Source of the DNA: Roseobacter cerasinus
GTDB taxonomy: Bacteria > Pseudomonadota > Alphaproteobacteria > Rhodobacterales > Rhodobacteraceae
Length of the DNA stretch: 64,000 bases
NCBI RefSeq assembly: GCF_009811755.1
Contig: NZ_BLIV01000003.1
Coordinates: 124,001-188,000, forward strand
Direction of reading: 5' to 3'
Shown: positions 33,377 through 42,796 of the stretch, in pieces
How the letters are laid out: each line of letters starts with the position of its first letter
How positions within the stretch are numbered: the stretch's first letter is position 1
The notes under the pieces: generated by a model
Seen by the model: only the letters and a program-made list of their open reading frames with translations
Told to the model about the DNA's origin: nothing
Database searches by the model: none
Program-made: the position numbers and the translations under genes

Positions 33377-33694
33377 ATGGCAAATCCCTGGAGGGGCGAT
33401 GTGGCCTTGGTGATCGACGGCGAGACGCATGTGATGCGTCTGACGCTGGGGGCGCTGGCCGAGTTGGAAGCAGCGATGGAAGCGGACTCGCTGCTGGCCA
33501 TGGTGCAGCGCTTTGAGAGCAGCAGTTTCACGGCGGGTGATGTCCTGGCGTTGTTGCGGGCCGGGCTGAAGGGCGGCGGCTGCGGCGTCTCGGATGAGGG
33601 ACTGCTGCACGGCGACATCGAGGGCGGGCCGATTGCGGCAGCGCGCGCGGCGGCGGAGCTTTTGGCGCGCGCCTTCACGGCGCCACCTGCATGA
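33377..33694 (+). CDS. g10: GTA gene g10, probable tail assembly chaperone
   Basis: This 105-residue protein of the GTA-TIM/GTA gp10 family has GDVALVIDGETHVMRLTLGALAELEA, here marked by MRLTLGALAELE, followed by helices and an Ala-rich end. The N-terminal motif is shared by small chaperones that bind the tape measure protein in siphophages. It begins two bases after the g9 stop and overlaps g10.1 by four bases. Confidence 0.85.
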   Translation: MANPWRGDVALVIDGETHVMRLTLGALAELEAAMEADSLLAMVQRFESSSFTAGDVLALLRAGLKGGGCGVSDEGLLHGDIEGGPIAAARAAAELLARAFTAPPA

Positions 33695-33900
33695 GCCGGC
33701 TGGACTGGCCAGCGCTGATGCGGGTGGGCCTGCGCGGGCTGCGGTTGGAGCCGGAGGTGTTCTGGGCGCTGACGCCCGCCGAGCTGCAAATCATGCTGGG
33801 CGATCCTGCGCAGTCAGGGCCGCTGCTCAGCACCGGGTTGGAGGCCTTGATGGCCGCTTATCCGGACAATGACGACAAGGATGATGGCAATGACGGATGA
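33691..33900 (+). CDS. g10.1: GTA gene g10.1, phage tail assembly chaperone
   Basis: This 69-residue protein has the signature LDWPALMRVGLRGLRLEPEVFWALTPAELQIML (key parts LRGLRLEPEVFW and LTPAELQIML) of the small tail assembly chaperone found between g10 and g11 in GTAs. Its acidic end (YPDNDDKDDGNDG) overlaps the g11 start. The partner of g10 in loading the tape measure protein is the likely role. Confidence 0.85.
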   Translation: MSRLDWPALMRVGLRGLRLEPEVFWALTPAELQIMLGDPAQSGPLLSTGLEALMAAYPDNDDKDDGNDG

Positions 33901-34549
33901 GAGCGGTTTCGACGATCTGGAAGGGCGGGCGCAGGGGCTGAACGACACTCTGGGCCAGACCGGTCAGCTTGTTGCAGGGTTCGACACGGAGCTGCGACGG
34001 ATGAAGACGTCGCTGGAGGCCACGGGTCGCGACATTGCCGTGCTTGAGCGCGGGCTGAGCAGCGGGCTGCGCCGCGCCTTCGATGGGGTGGTGTTTGACG
34101 GAAACAGCCTGTCAACGGCGTTGGATACGCTGGCGAATAGCCTTGTGAATACGGCCTATAGCGCGGCGATTTCTCCTGTGACCAAGCAGGTCGGTGGATT
34201 GCTGGCGCAGGGGGTGGATGGGCTGATCGGGAGCATTCTGCCCTTTGCCGATGGCGCGCCCTTCAGCCAGGGGCGCGTGATGCCCTTTGCCACGGGTGGC
34301 ATTGTCAGCGGGGCCACGCCCTTTGGCATGCGCGGCGGTATGGGCGTGATGGGCGAGGCCGGGCCGGAGGCAATCATGCCGCTGGCGCGCGGGCCGGACG
34401 GCAAGCTGGGCGTGCGCGGTGCGGGCGGTGGTGGGCAGACCATCGTGATGAACATCAATACGCCCGACGTGAAGGGCTTCCAACGCAGCCAGGGCCAGAT
34501 CGCGGCGCAGATGACGCGGGCGCTGGGGCGCGGACAGCGCAATCGGTAA
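33890..34549 (+). CDS. g11: GTA tape measure protein (gene g11)
   Basis: From the ATG at 33890 the protein is 219 residues, very short for a tape measure but usual for GTAs, whose tail is about 50 nm. The N-terminal half is helical (FDDLEGRAQGLNDTL, TSLEATGRDIAVLERGL); the C-terminal half contains PFATGGIVSGATPFGMRGGMGVMGEAGPEAIMPL (key part GVMGEAGPEAIMPL), conserved in small phage tape measures. AAGG nine bases before 33890 supports this start; ATG codons at 33869, 33881 and 33884 are in frame. It overlaps g10.1 by 11 bases. Confidence 0.92.
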   Translation: MTDESGFDDLEGRAQGLNDTLGQTGQLVAGFDTELRRMKTSLEATGRDIAVLERGLSSGLRRAFDGVVFDGNSLSTALDTLANSLVNTAYSAAISPVTKQVGGLLAQGVDGLIGSILPFADGAPFSQGRVMPFATGGIVSGATPFGMRGGMGVMGEAGPEAIMPLARGPDGKLGVRGAGGGGQTIVMNINTPDVKGFQRSQGQIAAQMTRALGRGQRNR

Positions 34550-34568
34550 ATTCTAGGGGAGCAGACCT

Positions 34569-35201
34569 ATGCAGTTTCATGAAGTGAGGTTTCCGGCCAC
34601 GCTGAGCTTTGGTTCGGTGGGTGGCCCCGAACGGCGCACCGATGTGGTAACCATCAGCAACGGGTTCGAGGAGCGCAATTCGCCTTGGGCGCATTCGCGG
34701 CGGCGCTATGACGCCGGGCTGGGCATGCGGTCGCTCGATGATGTGGAGACGCTGATTGCGTTTTTCGAGGCACGGTTCGGGCAGCTCTTTGCGTTTCGCT
34801 GGAAGGATTGGTCGGACTACCGCTCGGCCAAGCCGTCGCTGGACATCACCGCCTTTGATCAGGTGATTGGAACCGGGGATGGGGTGCAGACGGAGTTTTC
34901 ACTGCTCAAGACCTACGAATCCGGCAGCCACACTTATGAGCGGCCGATCACCAAACCGGTGGTGGGTACGGCGCTTGTGGGTCTGGACGGGGCCGCGCTG
35001 GTGGAGGCCTCTGACTACGCAATCGACCACACGACCGGGGTGGTGACCCTCGCGGCTGCGCCCGCAGAGGGCGCGACGGTAACAGCGGGGTTCGAGTTCG
35101 ATGTGCCCGTGCGTTTTGACACCGACCGCATCCAGACCAGCATCGCCAGTTTCCAGGCGGGTGAAGTGCCCAATGTGCCCATCGTGGAGGTGCGGATCTG
35201 A
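34569..35201 (+). CDS. g12: GTA distal tail protein, DUF2460 (gene g12)
   Basis: This 210-residue DUF2460/TIGR02217 protein has FHEVRFPATLSFGSVGGPERRTDVVT (key part FPATLSFGSVGGPERRT), GFEERNSPWAHSRRRYDAG and FRWKDWSDYRS. It forms the hexameric ring at the tail tip that connects tube and baseplate. GGGGAGCAG precedes the ATG. Its stop overlaps the g13 start by one base, and g12-g15 are tightly packed. Confidence 0.95.
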   Translation: MQFHEVRFPATLSFGSVGGPERRTDVVTISNGFEERNSPWAHSRRRYDAGLGMRSLDDVETLIAFFEARFGQLFAFRWKDWSDYRSAKPSLDITAFDQVIGTGDGVQTEFSLLKTYESGSHTYERPITKPVVGTALVGLDGAALVEASDYAIDHTTGVVTLAAAPAEGATVTAGFEFDVPVRFDTDRIQTSIASFQAGEVPNVPIVEVRI

Positions 35202-36088
35202 TGCCGGGGATGGATGCAGGGCTGCAGGCCCATCTGGAGGGGGGGCTGACCACCGTCGCCCATGCCTGGGCGATCACGCGTAAGGACGGCGTGGTGCTGG
35301 GTTTCACTGATCATGATCGGGAGCTGAGTTTTGATGGCATCACCTTCCGGGCAGATACGGGGTTAAGTGCGGTTGCTCTGTCGCAGAGCACAGGCCTGTC
35401 GGTGGACAACACCGAGGCGCTGGGGGCGTTGAGCGATCTGTCGATCCGCGAGGATGAGATCGAGCAGGGGCGGTTTGACGAGGCGGCTGTCGAGGCCTGG
35501 CTGGTCAATTGGCAGAATGTGGATCAACGCTGGCTGCAGTTTCGTGGCTCCATTGGTGAGCTGCGCCGGGCCGATGGTGGCTTTCAGGCGGAGCTGCGGG
35601 GGCTGACTGAGCTGCTGAACCGTCCGCTCGGCCGAGTTTATCAGACGCCGTGCACGGCAGTGCTGGGTGACAGCAGCTGCCGGTTTGACATGGCTACGCC
35701 CGGATTCTCCATCGAATTGCCGATTGAGGAGGTGAGCCAGTCGCGTGTCTTCCGCTGGGAGGATTTCGGCGGATTTGACGCGGGCTGGTTCACGCGGGGC
35801 CGCATGGAGATCCTCAGCGGCGCGGCGGCGGGCCTTTGGGGCATGGTCAAGCAGGACCGCTTTGAGGGGTCGCAGCGTGTGATCGAGCTGTGGGAGCCGG
35901 TGCGCAGTGCGCTGACACCGGGCCAGACCGTTCGATTGATCGCGGGCTGTGACAAGCGCAGCGAGACCTGCCGTATGAAGTTTTCGAACCTGGTCAACTT
36001 CCAGGGCTTCCCGGATGTGCCGGGCGAGGACTGGATGATCGCGGTGCCGAAATCCACTGGTGCCAACACGGGCGGGAGCCGCAGATGA
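35201..36088 (+). CDS. g13: GTA baseplate hub protein, DUF2163 (gene g13)
   Basis: This 295-residue protein matches the phage BR0599/DUF2163 family: AHLEGGLTTVAHAWAITRKDG (key part LTTVAHAW), GFTDHDRELSF, and the cysteine-bearing region TPCTAVLGDSSCRFDM and GCDKRSETCRMKFSNLVNFQGFP (key part CDKRSETCRMKF). In GTA particles it forms a hub trimer, and the Cys cluster may bind an iron-sulfur cluster as in related tail hub proteins, which is inference here. It overlaps g14 by four bases. Confidence 0.93.
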   Translation: MPGMDAGLQAHLEGGLTTVAHAWAITRKDGVVLGFTDHDRELSFDGITFRADTGLSAVALSQSTGLSVDNTEALGALSDLSIREDEIEQGRFDEAAVEAWLVNWQNVDQRWLQFRGSIGELRRADGGFQAELRGLTELLNRPLGRVYQTPCTAVLGDSSCRFDMATPGFSIELPIEEVSQSRVFRWEDFGGFDAGWFTRGRMEILSGAAAGLWGMVKQDRFEGSQRVIELWEPVRSALTPGQTVRLIAGCDKRSETCRMKFSNLVNFQGFPDVPGEDWMIAVPKSTGANTGGSRR

Positions 36089-36531
36089 CACCGTTTCAGC
36101 AAAGCATTCTGGCGGAGGCCCGCGATTGGGTGGGAACACCTTATGTGCATCAGTCCGCCCGCAAGGGTGCGGGCAGCGATTGTCTGGGGCTGATCCGTGG
36201 CATTTGGATCGCGCTTTATGGGCAGGAACCGGAACCGGTGCCCGCCTATTCGATGGATTGGTCGGAGCCACAGGGCGAAGAGCGTCTGTGGGAGGCCGCA
36301 CTGCGGCATCTCGACCCGAAGCCGCTAGCGGAACCCGCACCTGCTGACGTTGTGCTGTTCCGCATGCGCAGCGGCGGGGTGGCCAAACATCTGGGCATCA
36401 TTGGCGAGATCGGGTCTTACCCGACCTTCATCCATGCCTATTCGCGCTTTGGCGTGATCGAAAGCCCTCTGAGCCTGCCCTGGCGGCGGCGCATCGTGGC
36501 CCGGTTTACATTTCCTGAGGAGACCCTCTGA
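36085..36531 (+). CDS. g14: GTA cell-wall peptidase, NlpC/P60 (gene g14)
   Basis: This 148-residue NlpC/P60 peptidase has the catalytic Cys in GAGSDCLGLIRGIW and the His in KHLGIIGE, preceded by ARDWVGTPYVHQ. It would cut peptide cross-links of the recipient wall so that the DNA can enter. It begins within the g13 stop and its own stop shares one base with the g15 start. Confidence 0.95.
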   Translation: MTPFQQSILAEARDWVGTPYVHQSARKGAGSDCLGLIRGIWIALYGQEPEPVPAYSMDWSEPQGEERLWEAALRHLDPKPLAEPAPADVVLFRMRSGGVAKHLGIIGEIGSYPTFIHAYSRFGVIESPLSLPWRRRIVARFTFPEETL

Positions 36532-39500
36532 TGGCGACGATTGTTCTTTCTGCGGCAGGGGCGGCGATTGGTGGCTCTATTGGCGGGACGGTGGCGGGTC
36601 TGTCCACGGCGGTGATCGGCCGTGCGGTTGGGGCGACCCTTGGCCGAGTGATTGACCAGAAGCTTCTGGGCGAAGGGTCAGAAGTGGTGGAAACCGGCAA
36701 GGTCGACCGGTTCCGGATTTCGAGTGTCGGTGAAGGAGAGGCGCTGGCGCAGGTCTATGGGCGCATGCGCCTGGGGGGGCAGGTGATCTGGGCGTCTGAT
36801 TTCGCCGAGACTGTGACCACGTCGACCAGTGGCGGTGGTGGTGGCAAGGGTGGCGGTGGCGGTGGTCAGCCGCAGACCACGACGCGCAGCTATTCCTATT
36901 CCGTCAATCTGGCGGTGGCGGTTTGTGAGGGAGAGATCACGCGGATCGGGCGCATCTGGGCCAATGGCGAAGAGGTGGCCCCTGATGACTTCAACATGCG
37001 GATCTACAAAGGGCGCGCAGACCAGTTGCCCGATCCGGTGATTGAGGCCATCGAGGGAACCGGCACGGTGCCCGCCTATCGCGGCACCGCTTATGTGGTT
37101 TTCGAGAACCTGCAGTTGGATCGGTTCGGCAACCGCATTCCGCAGTTCTCCTTCGAGGTCTCCCGGCCTGAACAACTCGATGAGCCGGATGCAGAGCTGG
37201 CCCTGACCTATGCGATCAAGGGCGTTGCGGTCATTCCGGGCACGGGCGAGTATTCGCTGGCCACAACACCCGTTCACTACACCAGCGGGCCGGGCAGCCG
37301 GTGGACTGCAAATGTCAACACACCGGCGGAGAAGGCGGATTTTGCCGCTTCGCTGGATATGCTGAACGATGAGCTGCCCAATTGCGAGGCGGCCTCGCTG
37401 GTGGTGTCTTGGTTCGGGGATGATCTGCGCTGCGGCAGTTGTCAGGTGCGCCCCCGGGTGACGGAAAAGCAATATGAAGGCGAGAATATGCCGTGGCGGG
37501 TGGCCGGGGCGACCCGGAGCACGGCCGAGGGTATGCCGAAGATAGACGATCGTCCGGTCTATGGCGGTACCCCGACAGATCAGTCGGTGGTGCAGGCGAT
37601 CCAGGCGATGAGGGGTGCGGGCAAGGCGGTGTTGTTCTACCCGTTTATCCTGATGGATCAGCTGGGCGACAACAGCCTGCCAAACCCTTATGCTCCGGAA
37701 GAGACGCAACCCGCACTGCCGTGGCGCGGCAGGATCACGCTGTCGCGGGCACCCGGGGTCGATGGCTCGCCAGACGGCACGGCCGCAGCTGATACAGAGG
37801 TTGACGCGTTTTTCGGAACGGCGCGCGCCTCCCATTTTTCGGTATCTGGCGCCTCGGTGAACTACAGCGGGCCAAGCGAGTGGTCATTCTGCCGCTTCAT
37901 TCTGCACTATGCCGCGCTCTGCAAGGCGGCGGGCGGTGTCGAGGCATTCTGTATCGGGACGGAGATGCGCGGGCTCACGCAGATCCGGGGGGCGGGGAAC
38001 CGGTTTGTCGCCGTACAACGTCTGCGCGCTCTGGCTGCCGATGTGCGGGCGATCCTTGGAGCCCAGACCAAGATCACCTATGCTGCGGACTGGAGTGAAT
38101 ACTTCGGATATCAGCCGCAGGACGGCTCGGGGGACCGCTATTTCCACCTCGATCCGCTTTGGGCGGATGACAACATCGATTTCATCGGGATCGACAATTA
38201 CATGCCGATTTCTGATTGGCGCGAGGGCGATGAGCATCTCGACGCGGATGTCGGCTCGATCTATGATCTCGACTATCTGAAGGCCAATATCGCCGGCGGC
38301 GAAGGCTATGATTGGTACTATGCCTCTGAACAGGATGCGATTGATCAGGTGCGAACGCCCATTGAAGACGGTGCCCATGGCGAGCCTTGGGTCTACCGCT
38401 ACAAGGATATTCGCAACTGGTGGCTGAACCCGCACCACGAGCGGATCGGTGGCGTCAGATCTGCGGAGGCCACCGGGTGGGTCCCGCAGTCGAAACCCAT
38501 CTGGTTCACCGAGATTGGGTGCGCGTGCATCGACAAGGGCACCAACCAGCCGAACAAGTTCCTTGACCTGAAGTCCTCGGAAAGCAGCCTGCCGAAGTTC
38601 TCGAACGGCGCGCGCGACGATTTCATTCAAGCGCAGTACCTGCGCGCGCTGGTCTCATTTTGGGCGGATGTCGAGGAGAATCCGACCTCTGATGTCTACG
38701 GTGGGCCGATGGTCGACATGAACCGCGCTTATGTCTGGGCGTGGGATGCGCGGCCCTATCCATACTTCCCCAACAATGCCGTGCTTTGGAGCGATTCAGA
38801 GAACTACGCCAGGGGGCATTGGATCAACGGGCGCACTTCTGCCCGGTCCTTGGCGTCCGTGGTGTCCGAGATCTGCCGGAAGGCTGGGGTAGACAACTTC
38901 GACGTCAGCAAGCTTTACGGCACGGTTCGGGGGTATCAGGTCAACGATGTGAACGATGCCCGTTCGTCCTTACAGCCCTTAATGCTGCGATACTCCTTTG
39001 ATGCGGTGGAGCGGGATGGCGAGTTGGTGTTCCGGATGCGCAGCGGGCAGACACCCTTGCCGCTCAATCGCGAGATATTGGCGTTGAGCGATGAACTTGA
39101 CGGCGTTGTCGAGCAGTCGCGCTCGTCACAGGCAGATCTGGCAGGGCGGGTCCGGTTGCGATTTGTCCAGGCAGACGCCGAGTTTGATGCATTGGCAGAG
39201 GAGGCGGTGCTGGCGGATGAGCGCACGCATTCCGTCTCGACATCGGAGATCCCGATTGCTCTGACACGGGGTGAGGGGCGTCAGACAGCTGAGCGCTGGC
39301 TGACGGAAGCACGTGTGGCCCGCGATGCGGTGCGCTTTGCCTTGCCGCCATCCTGTCTGACAATGGGCGCCGGGGATGTGGTCGAGTTCGAGGGCGATCA
39401 GACCGAAGGCCGCGCGCTTTACCGGATCGACCGGGTGGAGCAGGGCGCCTTGCAGATTGTCGAAGCTGTTCGGATCGAGCCGGATGTTTATACCTCCGCC

Positions 39501-40481
39501 GAGATGATCGACGATTTGCCAAGCCCGCGACCGTTTGTGCCGCCGGTGCCTGTTTCCCCCTTGTTCCTCGATTTGCCGTTGATCACCGGCGATGAGGTGC
39601 CGCATGCGCCGCATCTGGCGGTGACATCGCAGCCGTGGCAAGGCTCCGTTGCGGTCTACCGCTCGCCGAGTGACAGCGACTTCCGGCTTATCAATCAGGT
39701 GTCGGTCCGGTCGATTATCGGTGTCACGCAGTCGGCTCTGGCCACCGCACCTGCGGGGCGATTTGATCGTGGCCCCGGACTGGAGGTGAAGCTCATCAGC
39801 GGGACGCTCAGTTCGGTTGAGATCGCCTCCATGCTCAGTGGCGCAAATCTTGCGGCGATCGGCGATGGGTCTCCGGACAACTGGGAGGTGTTCCAGTTTG
39901 CCGACGCCACGATTGTCGACAAGGATACCTATCATCTTGGGGGGCGCCTGCGGGGTCAATTGGGCACCGATGGGTTGATCCCTGATGTTTGGCCGGAAGG
40001 ATCGTGGTTTGTGCTGCTCAACGGGTTGCCGGAGCAGATCGACCTCAGCCGCAACTTGCGGCGGGTTGTGCAGACCTACCGCGTGGGGCCGGCCCGACGC
40101 CCGGTGGACGATGTGTCTTATGTGCAGGAGACGCTGGCCTTCAACGGAAACGGCGAGCGGCCTTACGCGCCGGTGCATCTGCGCGCCCAGCGGGCACAGG
40201 GTGGTGATCTGGTGGCGACATGGGTGCGCCGCACCCGGGTGGACGGCGACAGCTGGGACGTGCTGGAGGTCCCGCTCGGTGAGGAAAGCGAGGCCTATCT
40301 GCTGCGCCTTCTGCGCGGGGCAGAGGTGATCCATGAGACCACGGTCAGCGACGCGCGGTGGCAGTATTCGATGTCCGATCAGATCGCGGACGGAGCCACG
40401 GGCGCGCTTGAGCTTGAAATTGCGCAGATCTCCGCTGCATATGGCCCGGGGCTGTCAGCTCGTCTGGCCCTGACATTATAA
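36531..40481 (+). CDS. g15: GTA megatron / host specificity protein (gene g15)
   Basis: This 1316-residue tail-tip protein corresponds to the 'megatron' of the Rhodobacter capsulatus GTA. It begins with a glycine-rich membrane-like segment (AAGAAIGGSIGGTVAGLS), carries a poly-Gly stretch near residue 100 (SGGGGGKGGGGGGQ), a glycoside-hydrolase-like TIM barrel domain (about 380-720; GTEMRGLTQIRGAGN, YAADWSEYFGY, WFTEIGCACIDKG), then tail-tip beta domains. It likely binds the cell surface and penetrates the outer membrane. It ends the GTA operon; a hairpin follows after 10 bp. Confidence 0.95.
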   Translation: MATIVLSAAGAAIGGSIGGTVAGLSTAVIGRAVGATLGRVIDQKLLGEGSEVVETGKVDRFRISSVGEGEALAQVYGRMRLGGQVIWASDFAETVTTSTSGGGGGKGGGGGGQPQTTTRSYSYSVNLAVAVCEGEITRIGRIWANGEEVAPDDFNMRIYKGRADQLPDPVIEAIEGTGTVPAYRGTAYVVFENLQLDRFGNRIPQFSFEVSRPEQLDEPDAELALTYAIKGVAVIPGTGEYSLATTPVHYTSGPGSRWTANVNTPAEKADFAASLDMLNDELPNCEAASLVVSWFGDDLRCGSCQVRPRVTEKQYEGENMPWRVAGATRSTAEGMPKIDDRPVYGGTPTDQSVVQAIQAMRGAGKAVLFYPFILMDQLGDNSLPNPYAPEETQPALPWRGRITLSRAPGVDGSPDGTAAADTEVDAFFGTARASHFSVSGASVNYSGPSEWSFCRFILHYAALCKAAGGVEAFCIGTEMRGLTQIRGAGNRFVAVQRLRALAADVRAILGAQTKITYAADWSEYFGYQPQDGSGDRYFHLDPLWADDNIDFIGIDNYMPISDWREGDEHLDADVGSIYDLDYLKANIAGGEGYDWYYASEQDAIDQVRTPIEDGAHGEPWVYRYKDIRNWWLNPHHERIGGVRSAEATGWVPQSKPIWFTEIGCACIDKGTNQPNKFLDLKSSESSLPKFSNGARDDFIQAQYLRALVSFWADVEENPTSDVYGGPMVDMNRAYVWAWDARPYPYFPNNAVLWSDSENYARGHWINGRTSARSLASVVSEICRKAGVDNFDVSKLYGTVRGYQVNDVNDARSSLQPLMLRYSFDAVERDGELVFRMRSGQTPLPLNREILALSDELDGVVEQSRSSQADLAGRVRLRFVQADAEFDALAEEAVLADERTHSVSTSEIPIALTRGEGRQTAERWLTEARVARDAVRFALPPSCLTMGAGDVVEFEGDQTEGRALYRIDRVEQGALQIVEAVRIEPDVYTSAEMIDDLPSPRPFVPPVPVSPLFLDLPLITGDEVPHAPHLAVTSQPWQGSVAVYRSPSDSDFRLINQVSVRSIIGVTQSALATAPAGRFDRGPGLEVKLISGTLSSVEIASMLSGANLAAIGDGSPDNWEVFQFADATIVDKDTYHLGGRLRGQLGTDGLIPDVWPEGSWFVLLNGLPEQIDLSRNLRRVVQTYRVGPARRPVDDVSYVQETLAFNGNGERPYAPVHLRAQRAQGGDLVATWVRRTRVDGDSWDVLEVPLGEESEAYLLRLLRGAEVIHETTVSDARWQYSMSDQIADGATGALELEIAQISAAYGPGLSARLALTL

Positions 40482-40491
40482 GCCTGGGGCG

Positions 40492-40519
40492 GGTCGGGTG
40501 CTGCGCCACCCGACCATTT
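40492..40519 (+). terminator. hairpin closing the GTA operon
   Basis: GGTCGGGTG (40492-40500) and CACCCGACC (40507-40515) form nine perfect pairs around a six-base loop, followed by ATTTC. The T-run is weak, but the stem is strong and lies right after the last GTA gene. Confidence 0.65.
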
Positions 40520-40610
40520 CGAAACGGAATATACACCATCACAGGTTTGCGTTTGGTCTCGGCCTCCTAAATGGGTTACCATAGTGGCCGATAGCAGAAG
40601 GATGGGCGCG

Positions 40611-41420
40611 ATGGCTGAACGCAAACCGAATATCACCCCGGTTGATCCTGCGTGGGATCAGATCTGTGCCGAGGCGCGACAGGCGGCTCTGGACGAGCCG
40701 CTGATGGGTGGCTTTCTGCATGCTTGCATTCTGCATCACAAGAACATCGAAAAGGCGCTCTCTTACCGGATCGCCGCCAAGCTGGCGTCTAACGAGATGT
40801 CGATGGTGGTCGTGCGCGAGATGGTCGAGGACGCCTATGCGAGCGATCCGTCACTGGTTCAGGCGGCGCGCGCGGATCTTGTGGCGATCTACGAACGCGA
40901 CCCGGCGTGCCACCGGTTGTTGCAGCCGATCCTCTATTTCAAAGGGTATCAGGCGATGCAGGCTTACCGGGTTGGGCATCACCTCTGGACGCAGGGCAAA
41001 CGCGATCTGGCGTATTTTGTGCAGATGCGGGTCTCGGAGATTTTTGGCGTTGACATCCACCCTGCGGCCCGCATCGGGAAGGGCATCATGATCGACCACG
41101 CGCATTCCATTGTCATCGGTGAAACGGCGGTGGTGGGGGACAATGTCTCCATGCTGCATTCGGTGACGCTGGGCGGCACTGGCAAGGAAGAGGAAGATCG
41201 GCACCCGAAGATCGGCAATGGCGTATTGATCGGCGCGGGCGCCAAGGTGCTCGGCAACATCAAGGTGGGCGATTGCAGCCGGATTGCGGCGGGTTCGGTT
41301 GTCTTGGAAGAAGTGCCGCCCTGCAAGACGGTCGCGGGGATCCCTGCGCGGATCGTAGGCGAGGCGGGCTGTGATCAGCCGTCCATTTCCATGAACCATA
41401 TGCTCGGCCCTCAGGCCTGA
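40611..41420 (+). CDS. cysE: serine O-acetyltransferase
   Basis: This 269-residue CysE makes O-acetylserine for cysteine synthesis. It has the helical N-terminal domain (DPAWDQICAEARQAALDEP, EKALSYRIAAKLAS) and the left-handed hexapeptide helix (IHPAARIGKGIMIDHAHSIVIGETAVVGDNV, key part MIDHAHSIVIGETAV) with the catalytic Asp and His. AGAAGG lies about ten bases before the ATG at 40611; the ATG at 40602 is too close to it. cysE also follows the GTA cluster in Rhodobacter capsulatus, so the neighbourhood is old. Confidence 0.96.
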   Translation: MAERKPNITPVDPAWDQICAEARQAALDEPLMGGFLHACILHHKNIEKALSYRIAAKLASNEMSMVVVREMVEDAYASDPSLVQAARADLVAIYERDPACHRLLQPILYFKGYQAMQAYRVGHHLWTQGKRDLAYFVQMRVSEIFGVDIHPAARIGKGIMIDHAHSIVIGETAVVGDNVSMLHSVTLGGTGKEEEDRHPKIGNGVLIGAGAKVLGNIKVGDCSRIAAGSVVLEEVPPCKTVAGIPARIVGEAGCDQPSISMNHMLGPQA

Positions 41421-41443
41421 GAGCTCTGTAGACACTGAAAAGA

Positions 41444-41468
41444 CCGGGGCTGAGCCCCGGCTTTTTTT
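41444..41468. terminator. intrinsic terminator between cysE and pdhC
   Basis: CCGGGGC-TGA-GCCCCGG (41444-41460) is followed by seven T, and AAAAG precedes it. It is an efficient terminator for cysE and possibly also for the convergent pdh operon on the minus strand. Confidence 0.92.
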
Positions 41469-41484
41469 GTTTTGAGCCTCGGCT

Positions 41485-42786
41485 TTAGGCGAGCATGGTC
41501 ATCGGGTTTTCCAGATTGTCCTTGATCGCCTGGAGAAGCTGCGCCCCAAGCGCGCCATCGATCACACGGTGATCGACCGAGAGGGTCACGGACATCACGG
41601 TGGCGACGGCCAATTCTCCATCCTTCCCGACAACCGGTTTCTTCACACCAGCCCCGACAGCGAGGATCGCACCATGGGGTGGGTTGATCACCGCGTCGAA
41701 GTTGTCGATGCCGAACATGCCGAGGTTGGAGATGGCAAAGCTGCCGCCCTGATATTCATGCGGGGCAAGCTTGCGGTCGCGGGCGCGGGTCGCGAGGTCT
41801 TTCATTTCCGCTGAGAGGGCAGAGAGGGATTTCATCTCGGCATCTTTCAACACGGGCGTGAAAAGCCCGCCTTCGATAGCCACGGCTACGGCGACGTCAG
41901 AGGGTTTCAGCTTGAGCATCCGGTCGCCGGCCCAGACGGCATTGGCGTCGGGCACCGCCTGCAGGGCGAGTGCACAGGCCTTGATGATGAAGTCATTGAC
42001 CGAGAGTTTCACGCCGCGCGCTTCCAACTGTTTGTTCAACTCGCCCCGGAACTTCAGCAGCGCGTCGAGCTCGATATCGCGGCGCAGGTAGAAATGCGGG
42101 ATGGATTGCTTGGCTTCGGTCAGGCGGCTGGCGATGGTCTTGCGCATGCCGTCGAGGCTGACCTCTTCGTAGTCGCGCCCTTCATACATCGCCATCACAG
42201 TGCTGGCGCTTGGTCCGGACGCGGCGGGCGCAGGGGCGGCCGGGGCTGCTGCCGCGGGCGCGCTTGCGGCTGCCTTGGGCGCCGCCGTTGCGTTTTCCAC
42301 ATCTGCCTTCACGATCCGGCCGTGTGGGCCGGAGCCTTTGAGGCTGGTTAAATCGAGCCCTTTATCCTTGGCAATTCGGCGCGCCAGGGGAGAGGCGAAG
42401 ATGCGAGTGCCGTCGGCGGCTTTCGGAGCAGCGGAAGCAGGCGCGGGCGCCTCGGAGGCCGCAGGGGCCGCCTCGTTGCCCGCGTCGGCAGCGGGTGCTG
42501 CCTCCGGCGCTGATGAAGGCGTTGCGATATCATCTGCGCTTTCGCCGTCTTCGAGCAGGATCGCGATGGCGGTATTCACTTTCACGCCTTCACTGCCCTC
42601 AGCCACGAGGATCTTGCCGATGGTGCCTTCATCAACGGCTTCGAATTCCATTGTGGCCTTGTCGGTTTCGATCTCGGCCATGATGTCGCCGGAGGAGACC
42701 GTGTCGCCCTCCTTGACGTGCCATTTGGCCAGCGTGCCTTCTTCCATGGTCGGGCTGAGGGCGGGCATGAGGATTTCTGTCGGCAT
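41485..42786 (-). CDS. pdhC: pyruvate dehydrogenase E2, dihydrolipoamide acetyltransferase
   Basis: This 433-residue E2 has one lipoyl domain (residues 1-78, lipoyl Lys in ETDKATMEF), an Ala/Pro-rich linker, a peripheral subunit-binding domain ([19 protein letters not shown], key part [12 protein letters not shown]) and a catalytic core ending with the active-site [12 protein letters not shown]. It transfers acetyl groups to CoA in the core of the complex. It is the last gene of pdhA-pdhB-pdhC. The lipoyl domain is almost identical to that of pdhB. Confidence 0.97.
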   Translation of the reverse strand: MPTEILMPALSPTMEEGTLAKWHVKEGDTVSSGDIMAEIETDKATMEFEAVDEGTIGKILVAEGSEGVKVNTAIAILLEDGESADDIATPSSAPEAAPAADAGNEAAPAASEAPAPASAAPKAADGTRIFASPLARRIAKDKGLDLTSLKGSGPHGRIVKADVENATAAPKAAASAPAAAAPAAPAPAASGPSASTVMAMYEGRDYEEVSLDGMRKTIASRLTEAKQSIPHFYLRRDIELDALLKFRGELNKQLEARGVKLSVNDFIIKACALALQAVPDANAVWAGDRMLKLKPSDVAVAVAIEGGLFTPVLKDAEMKSLSALSAEMKDLATRARDRKLAPHEYQGGSFAISNLGMFGIDNFDAVINPPHGAILAVGAGVKKPVVGKDGELAVATVMSVTLSVDHRVIDGALGAQLLQAIKDNLENPMTMLA

Positions 42787-42796
42787 GTCGCGCTCC

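Noticed and set aside
33640-33700. Programmed -1 frameshift joining g10 and g10.1, as in tail chaperones of siphophages
   Set aside because: The frames are related by -1, but I see no slippery heptamer (only a CTTTTGG run). The four-base ATGA overlap explains coupled translation without frameshifting.
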